DNA of 64,000 bases from Rhodobacter sp. TJ_12 (GCF_020023995.1 NZ_NRRD01000020.1:1-64000), one strand, 5' to 3'. Positions 26,133 to 36,619 are shown, numbered from the stretch's first letter. Notes: generated by a model not told the origin, from the letters alone. Translations and numbers: made by a program.

Positions 26133-28100
26133 GTGCATCCGTTCCTTCGCTCTCTGCTTGCTCCGATTCGCGCGATGCTCTCCAAGCATCCTAGCCCGGA
26201 GGATGTGTCCAGCGTGGTCTCCGGCACCGCTTTCGGGGCCTTTATCACCGGGCTAAACGCACTGATTTATTTCATTGGTGCGTTCGACGAGGGCGATGTT
26301 TATTTTCTGGGGCCTTGGCTGGGGGCGGTGTTCTTGCTCTGCGTCGGGCTTAGCTGGATGTCGCAACGCGCCAACGGACGGCTGATCACCAAAGTGTCGA
26401 AACGCGCGGCGCGGCGTCTGATCCTGACCTCGGTTTTGCTGGCCTTGCCTTGGGCGGCGCTGCCGATTCATGTCTTCGCGTTGCATGGCAGTGGCGAGCC
26501 GATGCTGGTGATGGTGGTCTGCACCGGGATGCTGGCGGGCGGCGTGTTGATGCTGCATCGTGCGTTGACCGCCGCGGTCAGCTATATGGCGACGATTTTC
26601 CTTGCGGTGACAGGCTCGGTGCTGTGGGGCGGCTGGGAAGAGGCTTTGCCGATCACCGCCTATTGCTTCCTTTACGGGATGTTTCTGGCCTATTTCGCGG
26701 TGAGCGCGGGCGAGACTGCGCGGCAGCGCGATGACTCGGTCAATGCGCTGTCGCAAGCGGTCGACGGGCTGCGCCGGGCGCGCGATGAAAACTATCTGCT
26801 GGCCAATATCGACGACACGACCGGGCTTTTGAACCGCAAGGCGTTCAACACCCGTCTGGCGGAGGCGGTGGCGCGGCAAGCGGCCGAGGGCGGCCATTTT
26901 TCGGTGTTGTTGATGGATCTTGACCGGTTCAAGAACGTCAACGACCTGTTTGGCCATAGTGTCGGGGACGAACTTCTGGCCGAGATCGCGCGTCGGCTGC
27001 GCGCCAATCTGCATGAAGGCGATGTGATTGGGCGTATCGGCGGCGATGAATTCTCGATCATTCTGGTCGATGCGGCGACCGAAGACGAGATCCGTGCCGT
27101 GGCGGGGCGGCTGCTGGAGGCGCTGAACGTGCCCGCCCGTCTGGCCGGGCGGCAGGTGCATCCGGGGGCGTCGATCGGTGCAGTGATCTGCCCCGATGAC
27201 GCGGCCGATCCGGTTGAATTGTTCCTCAAGGCCGATCTGGCGCTGAACCGGGCCAAGGAATCGGGGCGTGGGCAATGCGTGAAATTTGACAGCCAGTTGC
27301 GCGAGCAGGTGATCAATGATGACCGGATCGAAGCGGGGCTGCGCGATGCGCTGAAAGGCAACCTTCTTTACGTGCAATACCAGCCCAAGATTTCGCTGCG
27401 CGATGGCACATTGATGGGGGCCGAGGCGCTGGTGCGTTGGACCTTGCCGGATGGGCAGAAGGTGTCGCCCGAATGGTTCCTGTCGATCGCGGCCGAGCGC
27501 GGCATGTTGCCCGCATTGTCGCGCCATATCGCCGAGGCCGTGGCCGAACATATCACCGGCTGGCGTGCGCAGGGGCTCGACCCGGGCAAGATTGCGCTGA
27601 ACATTCACCCCGACGACATCAAATCCCCGGAACTTCTGATGGAAACGATCCAGATGTTCGAAAGCCACGGCATCCGGGGCGATGCGCTGCTGCTCGAAAT
27701 CACCGAGGGCTGCCTGATCGGGCGGGGCACCGATATGGTCAGCCGCCTGCTCGATGCGATTGCGGATCGGGGCTATGAATTGTCGCTTGATGATTTCGGC
27801 ACCGGCCATGCGGCCTTGGCGCATTTGAAAAAAATTCCGGTGGCGGAAATCAAGATCGACCGCAGCTTCGTGTCGGGGTTGGAATACCGTCGCGACGACC
27901 GTGCCATCGTGGCCGCGATCATCGAAATCGCGCGCGGGATGGGCATTCGGTCCGTGGCCGAAGGGGTCGAGACCGAGGCCCAATGCGCGATCTTGCGCGA
28001 TCTGGGCGTGGATTGCGGGCAAGGCTATTTGTGGTCGCGCCCGATCAGCGCCGAAAGCTTTGCGGCCTTTCTGGCCGACCAGCAGCGCAAGACCGGCTAA
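26133..28100 (+). CDS. integral-membrane GGDEF-EAL protein
   Basis: The 655-residue protein has an N-terminal block of about five membrane helices (40-195, MASE-like), then GGDEF (about 225-385) with intact RIGGDEF and EAL (about 395-650) with QYQPKI, AEALVRW, EITEG, LDDFGTGHAAL, EIKIDRSF and AEGVETEA. Both activities could be present. It is preceded by the soluble GGDEF-EAL gene in the same direction. The start is uncertain: GTG at 26133 and ATG at 26175 are both in frame and neither has a clear ribosome site. Confidence 0.9.
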   Translation: MHPFLRSLLAPIRAMLSKHPSPEDVSSVVSGTAFGAFITGLNALIYFIGAFDEGDVYFLGPWLGAVFLLCVGLSWMSQRANGRLITKVSKRAARRLILTSVLLALPWAALPIHVFALHGSGEPMLVMVVCTGMLAGGVLMLHRALTAAVSYMATIFLAVTGSVLWGGWEEALPITAYCFLYGMFLAYFAVSAGETARQRDDSVNALSQAVDGLRRARDENYLLANIDDTTGLLNRKAFNTRLAEAVARQAAEGGHFSVLLMDLDRFKNVNDLFGHSVGDELLAEIARRLRANLHEGDVIGRIGGDEFSIILVDAATEDEIRAVAGRLLEALNVPARLAGRQVHPGASIGAVICPDDAADPVELFLKADLALNRAKESGRGQCVKFDSQLREQVINDDRIEAGLRDALKGNLLYVQYQPKISLRDGTLMGAEALVRWTLPDGQKVSPEWFLSIAAERGMLPALSRHIAEAVAEHITGWRAQGLDPGKIALNIHPDDIKSPELLMETIQMFESHGIRGDALLLEITEGCLIGRGTDMVSRLLDAIADRGYELSLDDFGTGHAALAHLKKIPVAEIKIDRSFVSGLEYRRDDRAIVAAIIEIARGMGIRSVAEGVETEAQCAILRDLGVDCGQGYLWSRPISAESFAAFLADQQRKTG

Positions 28101-28124
28101 GCGGGTTTAAAGCCCTGCGGCCGC

Positions 28125-29192
<1,068 letters not shown>

Positions 29193-29246
29193 CTACCGGG
29201 CGGCGCGGCGCGGCGCTAGCATCGCGCCAGCATCAAGGGGGCGGAT

Positions 29247-29864
29247 ATGACCGAACAGCAACTCCATTTCTGGGACAAGGTGGCCGAGCGATATGCGGCG
29301 CGCCCGCTTAAGGACCCGCAGGCGTTCGAGGATATGCTGGTCGAGGTGGGCGGCTGGCTGCACCCGGGCGATAAGGTCTTGGAAATCGGCTGCGGCACAG
29401 GCTCGACGGCGGTGCGGCTGGGCGGCACCGTGGGGGCGTGGCTGGCCACCGATCTGTCGCCCGAAATGGTGCGGATTGCCCAAGCGAAAGCGGCGCCCGA
29501 AGGGGTGCGCTTCGTGCAGGCCGCCGCCGATGTCCCCCATGCTGCGGGGCCGTTCGACGCGATCTGCGCCTTTCACATCCTGCATCTGGTGCCCGATGCC
29601 CCCGCCACGCTTGCGGTGTTGCGCGACCAGCTTGTGCCGGGGGGGCTGTTGATCTCGAAAACTTGGTGCTTGCGCGACTTTAACCCGCTGATGCGGCTGT
29701 TGTTTCCGATCTTGCGCAAGCGCGGGCTGATGCCGCCGCTCAATCTTTTGCGCCACAAGGAATTGCGCGCGATGATCGAAACCGCAGGCTTTACAATCGA
29801 AGGCGAGCGGCACTTTGGCAAGCACCGCCACAGCCGCTTCATCGTCGCCCGCAAAGCAGGCTAA
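29247..29864 (+). CDS. class I SAM-dependent methyltransferase
   Basis: The 205-residue soluble protein has a Rossmann-like methyltransferase fold: motif I VLEIGCGTGSTA (about 44-55), the acidic end of strand 2 (ATDLSPEMV), AFHILHLV at motif IV, and LVPGGLLISKT at the post-I region. It resembles UbiE/Methyltransf_11 enzymes but has no residues that fix a substrate. It is convergent with the small membrane protein gene that follows, 3 bases away. Confidence 0.88.
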   Translation: MTEQQLHFWDKVAERYAARPLKDPQAFEDMLVEVGGWLHPGDKVLEIGCGTGSTAVRLGGTVGAWLATDLSPEMVRIAQAKAAPEGVRFVQAAADVPHAAGPFDAICAFHILHLVPDAPATLAVLRDQLVPGGLLISKTWCLRDFNPLMRLLFPILRKRGLMPPLNLLRHKELRAMIETAGFTIEGERHFGKHRHSRFIVARKAG

Positions 29865-29867
29865 GCC

Positions 29868-30086
29868 TCAGGCCGCGTCGTCGCCTTTGGGCGCGTCTTT
29901 CGGCGCGGGCGGGACGTATTTCACCAGCAGATGCCAGCCAGCATAGGCCCCGGCGGCGGCAAAGATCGCCGCCCAAAGGTAGCTTTGCGTGGAGACCACC
30001 TCGAAACCGGCCCAGATGAAGCAGAAGGCCACCACGGCAATGCGCACCCACAGCGGTTTGAACATCGGATGATCGAAGCTCGACAT
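29868..30086 (-). CDS. small DUF3329-like membrane protein
   Basis: The 72-residue protein has two membrane helices (about 13-30 and 36-55) and a short charged C-terminus. The opening FDHPMFKPLWVRIAVVAFC resembles the DUF3329 pattern. Function is unknown. It lies alone upstream of the chemoreceptor, divergent from it. Confidence 0.75.
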   Translation of the reverse strand: MSSFDHPMFKPLWVRIAVVAFCFIWAGFEVVSTQSYLWAAIFAAAGAYAGWHLLVKYVPPAPKDAPKGDDAA

Positions 30087-30456
30087 CGGTTATTTCCCCT
30101 CTGACGCCCGCCCGGTATGCCCGGCGGCGCCCGTTCGGCCCCACCGGGCCTGTCTTCTGCCTTGTCCCGGCCCCGGTCTGCGCGGCACGGGCGCCCCGCC
30201 GCGTGCGGAGCCCGGGCCAAGCTTTGCCAAGGCGCGGGCAATGTCAATGCGGCGTAAACGGAGACGCATGCGGCGGGGGCCGCTGTGCGAAAGGATAGAA
30301 GTTTAGGAACCAATGTTGGAATTAGACCAGATCATAAGGGTTTCTTGATCCTTTGGTGCAAACTTGCCCGCACTCACTTCCCGGTTTTGTTTCTTGTCGC
30401 TTTGTTTTTCTGGTTTCCGGGCACATCGAAATCTCTTTTGTGCAAGTAGGCCCACC
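30087..30456. other. intergenic region with no gene found
   Basis: This 370-base stretch separates the DUF3329-like gene and the chemoreceptor. The first 200 bases are very GC-rich with CCCGGC-type short palindromes, and the part from about 30290 is AT-richer, as expected for the chemoreceptor promoter. I see no convincing gene, tRNA or strong promoter match. Confidence 0.5.
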
Positions 30457-32385
30457 TTGACCCGACTGACTGGAATATCCGCCCGTATTTACGGCATCGT
30501 GGCCGTTGCCGCGCTGTCGCTTGTCATCTTGTCCGAGATCCTTTTGGGATTTGCGGCTGATAACGCCTTTGAGATGCGCAGCCAGCATCTGAGCGATGTC
30601 ACCGACACCGCGATCAGTGTTCTGCGCGATTTGGAAGAAGAGGTCGCCGCCGGCACACTGACCCCCGAAGCCGCCCGAGCCGAAGGCGCGCGGCGCCTTG
30701 CCGGGCTGCGCTTCGACGAATCTGGCTATTTTTACGTCTTGGATCATAGCGGTAATATCGTGATGCATCCGACAAAGGCCGACTGGGTCGGAACCTCCCA
30801 GATCGATTATGCCGACCCCCACGGTACGCGCATCTTTGCAGAGATGATCGCCTTGGCCGAAACCGCGCAAAGCGGGGCGCTGCGCTATTTCTTCAACAAG
30901 CCGGGCAGCGATATTCCCGAGGAAAAAGTGGGTTTCGTGCGAGAATTCGCTCCTTGGGGGTGGATCGTCGGCACCGGCTCTTATCTAAGCGATATTCAGA
31001 CGGCACTGGCCCATTTGCGCACGGTGTCGAATATTGCGATGGTGGTCGCTGTGTTCGCGCTGATTGGCGTCGCCACGGTTCTGGCGCGCTCGGTCACGCG
31101 CCCCATTGCGGCGGTGCATGCGCGGATGGAGCGCATGACCGCAGGCGATACGCAAAGCGATGTGCCGGGCACGGATGGGCGCAGTGAAGTGGGCGATATG
31201 GCCCGCGCACTGGAAAAATTCCGCGCCGCTTTGGCCGAAAAGGACGCGCTTGAGGCGCAGCAGCGGGCGCAGGCCGAAAGTCTGGCCCGTGCCGAAGAAG
31301 AGGCCCGCGCCCGCGACGAGGAATTGGCGCGCCGCGAGGCGGAAGCCGAAGCCGAACGCGCCCGCGAAGCCGAGGTTCGCGCCGCCGAAAAAGCCGCCGA
31401 AGAAGCGCGCCTTGCTGCGGAACGAGAAGCACAATTGCGCGAACAATCGCTGATCGTGACGGCTTTGGCCGAGGGGCTGCATGCGATTTCTGCTGGTGAT
31501 CTGACGGCGCGGATCACGGCGGACTTCCCCCCGGCCTATGTGGGCCTGCGCGAGGATTTCAACGCCGCGCTGGAAAAGATGGCTGATCTGATTGGCGCTA
31601 TCGTCGAGACGACGCAAGCGGTTGAGGACGGGGCTGGCCAGTTGAGCATCGCCTCAAGCGAATTGGGGCGGCGCACCGAGACGCAGGCCGCGTCGCTTGA
31701 AGAAACCGCTGCGGCGATGAACCAGATGTCGTCTTCGGTCGAGCAATCGGTCGAGGGGGCACGCACGGCGGCTACTGCGGTGCGGCGCACCCGGTCGACC
31801 ACTGCGACGGGGCTTTCGGTGGTGCGGCAGACCGCCTCTGCGATGAACGATATCGCGGAAAGTTCGGAGCAGATTTCGCGCATCACCTCGGTGATCGACG
31901 ATATCGCCTTCCAGACCAATCTCTTAGCGCTCAATGCCGGGGTGGAGGCCGCGCGGGCGGGCGAAAGCGGGCGCGGTTTTGCGGTTGTGGCCTCGGAGGT
32001 GCGCGCTTTGGCGCAACGCTCTTCGGAGGCGGCCAAAGAGATTGCCAAGCTGATCGAAACCTCGGCCCGCAATGTGCAATCGGGGGTGCATCTTGCGGCC
32101 CGCTCCGACACGGTTTTGGTCGATATCGACAAGCTGGTGTCTGAACTGGACGATCTTCTGGGCGGGATCGCCACCGCCGCCAGCGAACAATCGACCGGGA
32201 TTTCCGAAGTGACGATGGCCGTGAACCAGCTTGATCAGGTGACCCAGCATAATGCCGCTATGTTCGAGGAAAATTCCGCCGCCACGCAGGGGCTGTTGAG
32301 CGAGGCGCGCAAGCTCAAGGAATTGAGCGCGGTGTTCCGCATCGCCCCCACCTCCGAAGACGAGGCCCTAAGGCTGGCGGGTTAA
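30457..32385 (+). CDS. methyl-accepting chemotaxis protein with single Cache domain
   Basis: The 642-residue chemoreceptor has a first membrane helix, a periplasmic sCache-type ligand domain ([18 protein letters not shown]), a second helix (about 190-210), HAMP, a long Glu/Ala/Arg-rich coiled coil (about 260-350), a second HAMP-like stretch and the MCP signalling hairpin with [24 protein letters not shown]-type tip (key part quoted short: [18 protein letters not shown]). It should signal to CheA/CheW. The TTG at 30457 is inferred as start because the product then begins like other receptors ([11 protein letters not shown]); an in-frame TTG 93 bases upstream is the alternative. No C-terminal CheR-binding pentapeptide is seen. 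Confidence 0.9.
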   Translation: MTRLTGISARIYGIVAVAALSLVILSEILLGFAADNAFEMRSQHLSDVTDTAISVLRDLEEEVAAGTLTPEAARAEGARRLAGLRFDESGYFYVLDHSGNIVMHPTKADWVGTSQIDYADPHGTRIFAEMIALAETAQSGALRYFFNKPGSDIPEEKVGFVREFAPWGWIVGTGSYLSDIQTALAHLRTVSNIAMVVAVFALIGVATVLARSVTRPIAAVHARMERMTAGDTQSDVPGTDGRSEVGDMARALEKFRAALAEKDALEAQQRAQAESLARAEEEARARDEELARREAEAEAERAREAEVRAAEKAAEEARLAAEREAQLREQSLIVTALAEGLHAISAGDLTARITADFPPAYVGLREDFNAALEKMADLIGAIVETTQAVEDGAGQLSIASSELGRRTETQAASLEETAAAMNQMSSSVEQSVEGARTAATAVRRTRSTTATGLSVVRQTASAMNDIAESSEQISRITSVIDDIAFQTNLLALNAGVEAARAGESGRGFAVVASEVRALAQRSSEAAKEIAKLIETSARNVQSGVHLAARSDTVLVDIDKLVSELDDLLGGIATAASEQSTGISEVTMAVNQLDQVTQHNAAMFEENSAATQGLLSEARKLKELSAVFRIAPTSEDEALRLAG

Positions 32386-32449
32386 GCGTCGCCTGACATT
32401 TGATAAAGGCAAGGGGCTGGGGCGGTTGCTCTGGCCCTTTGTTTTGCCC

Positions 32450-33427
32450 CTAAGGGGTGCGGATCTTTTCGGAAAACGACAGGCCGGGCAGGTTGCGCTG
32501 CGCGCGCGGGGTGATGCGGGCGGCCCGGTCGCGCGCTTCGGGCAGGGCAGGGGCGATCACGCCCAGATCGGTCAGGTAATCGGGCAAATGCCCCGACAGG
32601 ACCAGCCGCCAATCCAATGGCAGATCGGGGTTGAGGCTGCGCGCAAGGCGCCACACCACCGTGGTGCAATTGGCGGTCAGCGTGTTGTAAAAGGTGGGCT
32701 CGGCCTGCAACTCCTGCGCCAGCGCAACATAAGACATGAACATCGTGCGGCGCTGCGCGGCGCTAAGCGCAACCGGGTAAAGCCGCACCTCTTCGCGCCG
32801 GTGATTGGTGCGCAATTGCACGATGTCGCGTTCGGTCGCGCCGATCAACACCAGCTCGAATTGCCGAAAGAAGCCGCCAATTTCGTTGAACTGCTCTTGC
32901 GCCTCGCGCCGGATTTCAACGGAAAACACCACATGCTCGCCCCCTTTGAAGCCGAAACTGACCAAAAGATGCGCGATATCGGGGCTGTCCCAGACCGAGG
33001 TGATCATATCGACGGTTTCGAGATCGTTCAGATCGACGCGGCGGCTGATCCAGCGCGGCGTCGCTTCGGTGGGCGAGCGCCAATCGAAATCGCGGATATC
33101 ATCAAGCGTGACGATATCGCCGCGCAGTTCGGCGCGGACGCCGCGCGCCACATCCAAAGCCCAATCGCGATCTTGGCGCGGCGTGATGGTCTGATACCAG
33201 CCTGCGACCAGTGCCGCACCAAAGAGCAGCAGCGCCCAGCCCATGCGGCGGCTGCGCAAGACGCGCGCGGCCAGCGTGGCACTTGCCGCAAGGGTTAGCC
33301 CCGTCAGCGCGAAAAGCCGCGGCAGGCCCGCCAGATGCAGCCAAAGCGCGGTTGCGGCCCAAAGGCTGGCCAAGATCACCAAAGCGATGAAGGCCGCATG
33401 GGCAAGGGGGCGGGTAAGGCGGGGCAT
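32450..33427 (-). CDS. DUF4105 membrane protein (Lnb-like N-terminal domain)
   Basis: The 325-residue protein has two or three N-terminal membrane helices (about 10-80) followed by a periplasmic DUF4105 domain with NLETVDMITSV-type opening, a HHR-like region (TNHRREEVRLYP) and the conserved TANCTTVVW that holds the likely catalytic cysteine. DUF4105 is the catalytic domain of the lipoprotein acyltransferase Lnb in Firmicutes; whether proteobacterial members acylate lipoproteins is unproven. A canonical lnt is also in this window. It is convergent with the chemoreceptor gene. Confidence 0.78.
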   Translation of the reverse strand: MPRLTRPLAHAAFIALVILASLWAATALWLHLAGLPRLFALTGLTLAASATLAARVLRSRRMGWALLLFGAALVAGWYQTITPRQDRDWALDVARGVRAELRGDIVTLDDIRDFDWRSPTEATPRWISRRVDLNDLETVDMITSVWDSPDIAHLLVSFGFKGGEHVVFSVEIRREAQEQFNEIGGFFRQFELVLIGATERDIVQLRTNHRREEVRLYPVALSAAQRRTMFMSYVALAQELQAEPTFYNTLTANCTTVVWRLARSLNPDLPLDWRLVLSGHLPDYLTDLGVIAPALPEARDRAARITPRAQRNLPGLSFSEKIRTP

Positions 33428-33890
33428 CGGCGTTTCCTTTCACCGGGTCTTTCCGTTTGCCGGGGCGGGGCTGTGGACAGGTGCTCGTCCGCGCTTTCTT
33501 ACAAGGTGGTTTGGCCGCGCGCTTCGGCCAGCAGCGGCTCGGCGCGGGCCTCTTCGAACTTGTTGTGAAGGCCGCCGATTCTTCCTTGTCGCGCAGCGTC
33601 TTGGGGATGGAAGCCGTGGAAGACACCGGCAACAGTGCGGCCGTCATCTTGAACGATGTTCCCAAAAGATGGCGCACGGATGGGGACCACGCGCGCAGAC
33701 CAGAAAGCCGACGTGAAGGCCCGCCTGATCGCGGCGGAAGAGGCAAAGAGCGTCGCCCAAGGTCTGGCCGCGTTTAAGGCGCGCCTAAACCGACCAAAGA
33801 ATAGCTCTAACAAACGGAAACGCCCGCTCTCCGACCGAAGAGCGGGCGCCACCCGAGGCAGGCGGGCGGCTTACGCCGCCCGGTGCATGA
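33428..33890. other. intergenic region with possible decayed coding sequence
   Basis: No intact gene is convincing. On the minus strand one frame reads IPKTLRDKEESAAF and another continues NKFEEARAEPLLAEARGQTT about 33590-33509, as if one gene had been split by a frameshift. On the plus strand 33680-33800 reads like helical coding sequence (ADQKADVKARLIAAEE) but lacks a ribosome site and runs into the puc terminator. I do not recognise either. Confidence 0.3.
33821..33848 (-). terminator. Rho-independent terminator of the puc operon
   Basis: CGCCCGCTCT and AGAGCGGGCG form a 10-bp stem; on the minus strand it is followed by the T-rich TTTCCGTTTGTT. It lies about 40 bases after the pucE stop. 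Confidence 0.85.
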
Positions 33891-34256
33891 TTATTCGCCC
33901 GGACGACGCGAGATCGTGGCGAAACCGAAGGTGTCCGAGAACGGCAGGAATTTGCCGGGGATCACGTTCGATTGACGCGGGCTGTCTTTGACCAGCGGCA
34001 TTTTCCAGAACGCAGCCGATTTCGGGGCGGCGTCACGCGGGCACAGGTTCGGCTTGCGCGGGGTGTCTTTCACCAGCGGTTGCGGCCAGAAGCCTTGCGA
34101 CATGTATTTGGTGCCTTCGTAGACGTTCTTCTCACGCGGCGTGTCCTTCAGAAGGGGCCAGCCGAAGCGCGACGAGAACTCGCCAGCCGGTTCCGCTTTG
34201 ATCGGCGTGTTCAGGAAGATGTGACGATGGTCTTTCATGATGTTGTCGGTGTTCAT
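33891..34256 (-). CDS. pucE: light-harvesting complex 2 gamma protein PucE
   Basis: The 121-residue soluble protein is the last gene of pucBACDE. In R. capsulatus PucE is the 14-kDa polypeptide that co-purifies with and stabilises LH2. The sequence contains three consecutive repeats of W-x-x-PLVKDTPR-x2-NV type (FGWPLLKDTPREKNV, FWPQPLVKDTPRKPN, FWKMPLVKDSPRQSN), which I take as three equivalent binding units. The ATG at 34256 has GAGGAAA upstream. It is 40 bases after pucD and is followed by the operon terminator. Confidence 0.88.
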   Translation of the reverse strand: MNTDNIMKDHRHIFLNTPIKAEPAGEFSSRFGWPLLKDTPREKNVYEGTKYMSQGFWPQPLVKDTPRKPNLCPRDAAPKSAAFWKMPLVKDSPRQSNVIPGKFLPFSDTFGFATISRRPGE

Positions 34257-34296
34257 TTTGGTCTTTTCCTCGCAGGTGAACTCTTCAGTGACGTTT

Positions 34297-34599
34297 TCAA
34301 GCGCAACAGCATCCGCACCGTGCGGAGATGATACGCAGAACTTGCGCCGCGCCTAGCGGCTTGTGGCTGACTTTCGCGACGAGCGCGGCGGCACCGCCAG
34401 CGAGCCGCTCTGCAGAACCGACGACGGCACGTATGTGAACGCCGGCGGCTTTGAGTGCTTGGTCAAGGGCGACGCGCTTACAGCCGTCGGCAGTAACGAC
34501 GGTGACCGCGCCGGGTCTTATCCCCTTTTTCCGGAGCAGACTTGCGATCCCGCAAGCCGACTCTGCATCGGCATATAGCCGCGTTTTTGCCGTCGTCAT
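34297..34599 (-). CDS. pucD: PucD protein of the LH2 operon
   Basis: The 100-residue protein sits between pucC and pucE as in R. capsulatus, where pucD is needed with pucE for full LH2 levels. The sequence ADAESACGIASLLRKKGIRP has no known enzyme motif and ends in a cysteine-rich tail (CGCCCA). The ATG at 34599 is chosen over an in-frame start 66 bases upstream because GAGGAGG lies 5 bases before it. Exact role is unknown. Confidence 0.85.
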   Translation of the reverse strand: MTTAKTRLYADAESACGIASLLRKKGIRPGAVTVVTADGCKRVALDQALKAAGVHIRAVVGSAERLAGGAAALVAKVSHKPLGAAQVLRIISARCGCCCA

Positions 34600-34661
34600 G
34601 CATCCTCCTCGGGTAAGGACAATCCAAAGTCTAAACCCCGTCGCGCAAAAGCGCTCCGTGG

Positions 34662-36044
34662 TCACTTGTCACGGCTCAGCGCTAACGGCACGGCAAACAC
34701 GATGGCGATGAGCAACAAAAAAGCTTCCAGTGCAAACACGGTATTATAGGGGCCTGCCGCCCCGGAGCCGAACACGCCGGGCATGGCCACAAGCCCGTCG
34801 CGCACCACGCCAGCCAGCGCAATGCCCAGTCCGGCAGCGGTGGCTTGCACCGCCCCCCAGGCGCCCAAGGCAAGACCGATCCGGTCACTGGGCGCGGCCC
34901 GCATGGTGGCGGTCAGCGTGGCATGGCCGAACAGCCCAATGCCGAAGCCGACGACATAGGTGCCGACGACGAACAGCGCGAACATCGGCAAAAGCGACGA
35001 ATAGATGATGGCGCCAAAACCGGGCACGCCGATGATCGCGCCAAGCAGGCCCAGATGCATCGGTTTCATCCCCCGGCCCAAGACGCGCGAAGCAAGGCCG
35101 AACCCCGACAGCGTGCCAAAGGCGAACAGCGCCGAAAGCTTCGTGGTATCGCCGACACTCAGGCCCAAGGCTTGCCCGCCATAGGGTTCCAGCAAGACAT
35201 CCGCCATCCCATAGGCAAAGGTGCCAAGGGCGATCACGGCGAGCAGCGGAATCATCCCGCGTTGCGCCATCAGCTCGTTGAACGCGTCCTTGAAGGTCGG
35301 GTGCACGGCGGCTTCCATCTCGCGCGCCTTGGCGCGGTCAAAGGCCTCTTGGCGCCACAGCGCGGCCATGTTCAGCGCGACCGACACCAGCGCCGTGCCC
35401 TGAATCACCTGAATCAGGCGCCCGGGCGTGTAGTTGGACAGCAAGAACCCATAAATCAGGGCCGAGGCAACGCTGCCAAACAGCAACATCACATACATCA
35501 GGCCGACGACTTTGGGGTGATCTTCTTCTTCAACAAGGTCGGTGGCCAGCGCAAGGCCTGCGGTCTGCACGATATGTGCCCCCGCACCCACCAGCAAAAA
35601 GGCAAGCGCCGCAGCGGAAATGCCGATCCAACGCGGCGCATCATAAGATTCGCCAAAGCCCGACAGCACCAAAAGCGCAAAAGGCATCATCGCGAAGCCG
35701 CCGAACTGATAGATCGTGCCCTTCCAGACCCACGGCACGCGCTTGAGCCCAAGCGCGGATTTATTGGTATCGGATTTGAAGCCGATCAGCGTGCGGAAAG
35801 GGGCGAAAAGCAGCGGCATTGCCAGCATGATCGACACGATCGAGGCATGCACACCCATTTCGACAATCATCACCCGGTTGAGCGTGCCAGCCAGCAGCAC
35901 AAGCGTCATACCAACGGTGACTTGAAACAAAGAGAGCCGGAGAAGGCGGGAGAGGGGAACCTCTTCCGTGGCCACATCGGCAAAGGGAAGATACCTGGGA
36001 CCGAATCGCGCCAGATTTTTCAGAGCGAAGTCACGGTAGCCCAT
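34662..36044 (-). CDS. pucC: LH2 assembly protein PucC (BCD family transporter)
   Basis: The 460-residue inner-membrane protein of the PucC/LhaA family has about 12 membrane helices, arranged like a major facilitator. Family features include FRTLIGFKSDTNKSALG, RVPWVWKGTIYQFGGFAMMP and ALGAWGAVQATAAGLG. It is required for LH2 assembly, probably shepherding bacteriochlorophyll or the alpha/beta polypeptides. It is third in the operon, after a strong hairpin that separates it from pucBA and should lower its expression relative to the antenna polypeptides. Confidence 0.95.
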   Translation of the reverse strand: MGYRDFALKNLARFGPRYLPFADVATEEVPLSRLLRLSLFQVTVGMTLVLLAGTLNRVMIVEMGVHASIVSIMLAMPLLFAPFRTLIGFKSDTNKSALGLKRVPWVWKGTIYQFGGFAMMPFALLVLSGFGESYDAPRWIGISAAALAFLLVGAGAHIVQTAGLALATDLVEEEDHPKVVGLMYVMLLFGSVASALIYGFLLSNYTPGRLIQVIQGTALVSVALNMAALWRQEAFDRAKAREMEAAVHPTFKDAFNELMAQRGMIPLLAVIALGTFAYGMADVLLEPYGGQALGLSVGDTTKLSALFAFGTLSGFGLASRVLGRGMKPMHLGLLGAIIGVPGFGAIIYSSLLPMFALFVVGTYVVGFGIGLFGHATLTATMRAAPSDRIGLALGAWGAVQATAAGLGIALAGVVRDGLVAMPGVFGSGAAGPYNTVFALEAFLLLIAIVFAVPLALSRDK

Positions 36045-36100
36045 GGGTGCCGCCCAAGAGTAGAAGGGGTATTGAAGGGGGCAGGCCCCCGGAGAGAGAA

Positions 36101-36130
36101 TGGGCCCACCGGTCTAAACCGATGGGCCCA
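36101..36130 (-). promoter_or_regulatory. pucA-pucC intercistronic hairpin
   Basis: TGGGCCCAcCGGT and ACCGatGGGCCCA form a stem with a 4-base loop, followed on the minus strand by TTCTCTCTCC. In R. capsulatus a hairpin at this place yields an abundant, stable pucBA message and less pucC read-through. Confidence 0.75.
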
Positions 36131-36136
36131 TCAAAA

Positions 36137-36325
36137 TTATTGCGCCGGAGCGGCCACGACCACGGTCGGGGCGGTCATCGGCTGACCGTTCCAGTACGCG
36201 CCGAACCAATCGGTGGTGGCCAGCAGGCCGCCATGCAGGATCAGAGCGGTCACGGCAACGGCGCCGAGCACCAGCGGAACACCGGTCGAGGGGGCGACAA
36301 CGGTCCAAACTTTAGCGTTGTTCAT
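36137..36325 (-). CDS. pucA: light-harvesting 2 (B800-850) alpha polypeptide
   Basis: The 62-residue inner-membrane antenna polypeptide has a single helix (about 15-38) with His31 as axial ligand of B850 bacteriochlorophyll, the N-terminal MNNAKVWTVVAPSTGVPL segment and the aromatic C-terminal DWFGAYWNG that tunes absorption. AGGAGA lies 8 bases before the ATG. It is 20 bases after pucB and makes the LH2 ring with PucB. Confidence 0.97.
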   Translation of the reverse strand: MNNAKVWTVVAPSTGVPLVLGAVAVTALILHGGLLATTDWFGAYWNGQPMTAPTVVVAAPAQ

Positions 36326-36345
36326 GGTATATCTCCTCTACCCGA

Positions 36346-36495
36346 TTAGCCGAGCCACGGCGTGGCGATCGCCGAGAGGATGTGCGCAACAAGCGCCATC
36401 GCCCCGAACACACGGGTGCCATCGATCAGATAGCTGTGAACTTCTTCAGCTTCTTTCAGCGTCAGGCCGCTCGGCCCAGCTTTGTCGTCAGTCAT
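36346..36495 (-). CDS. pucB: light-harvesting 2 (B800-850) beta polypeptide
   Basis: Reading the minus strand from the ATG at 36495 gives 49 residues starting [20 protein letters not shown] and ending ATPWLG. His38 in LVAHIL is the B850 ligand and His20 the membrane-surface histidine conserved in beta chains. It differs from R. capsulatus PucB, as I recall it, at only a couple of positions (for example T12 and V19), the best species marker in the window. GGAGGA precedes the ATG. It is the first gene of pucBACDE. Confidence 0.97.
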   Translation of the reverse strand: MTDDKAGPSGLTLKEAEEVHSYLIDGTRVFGAMALVAHILSAIATPWLG

Positions 36496-36619
36496 GTCCC
36501 GAATCCTCCAAAAAACTGGGATCTCTCGAAGGCTTTACCCAAACGTCGCGCCTTGCGATGCGAGCCTGAGCTTTTGCCTCCCCGCTACCACACCCGGACT
36601 GGCGTGGCATCGTGGGGTC

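Noticed and set aside
30087-30456. Riboswitch or small RNA in the leader before the chemoreceptor
   Set aside because: Short palindromes are present but match no RNA family I know, and no terminator or anti-terminator pair is evident.
34597-34665. Upstream in-frame start for pucD
   Set aside because: The internal ATG at 34599 has a near-perfect GAGGAGG, the upstream codon has none, and the extra residues look non-coding.
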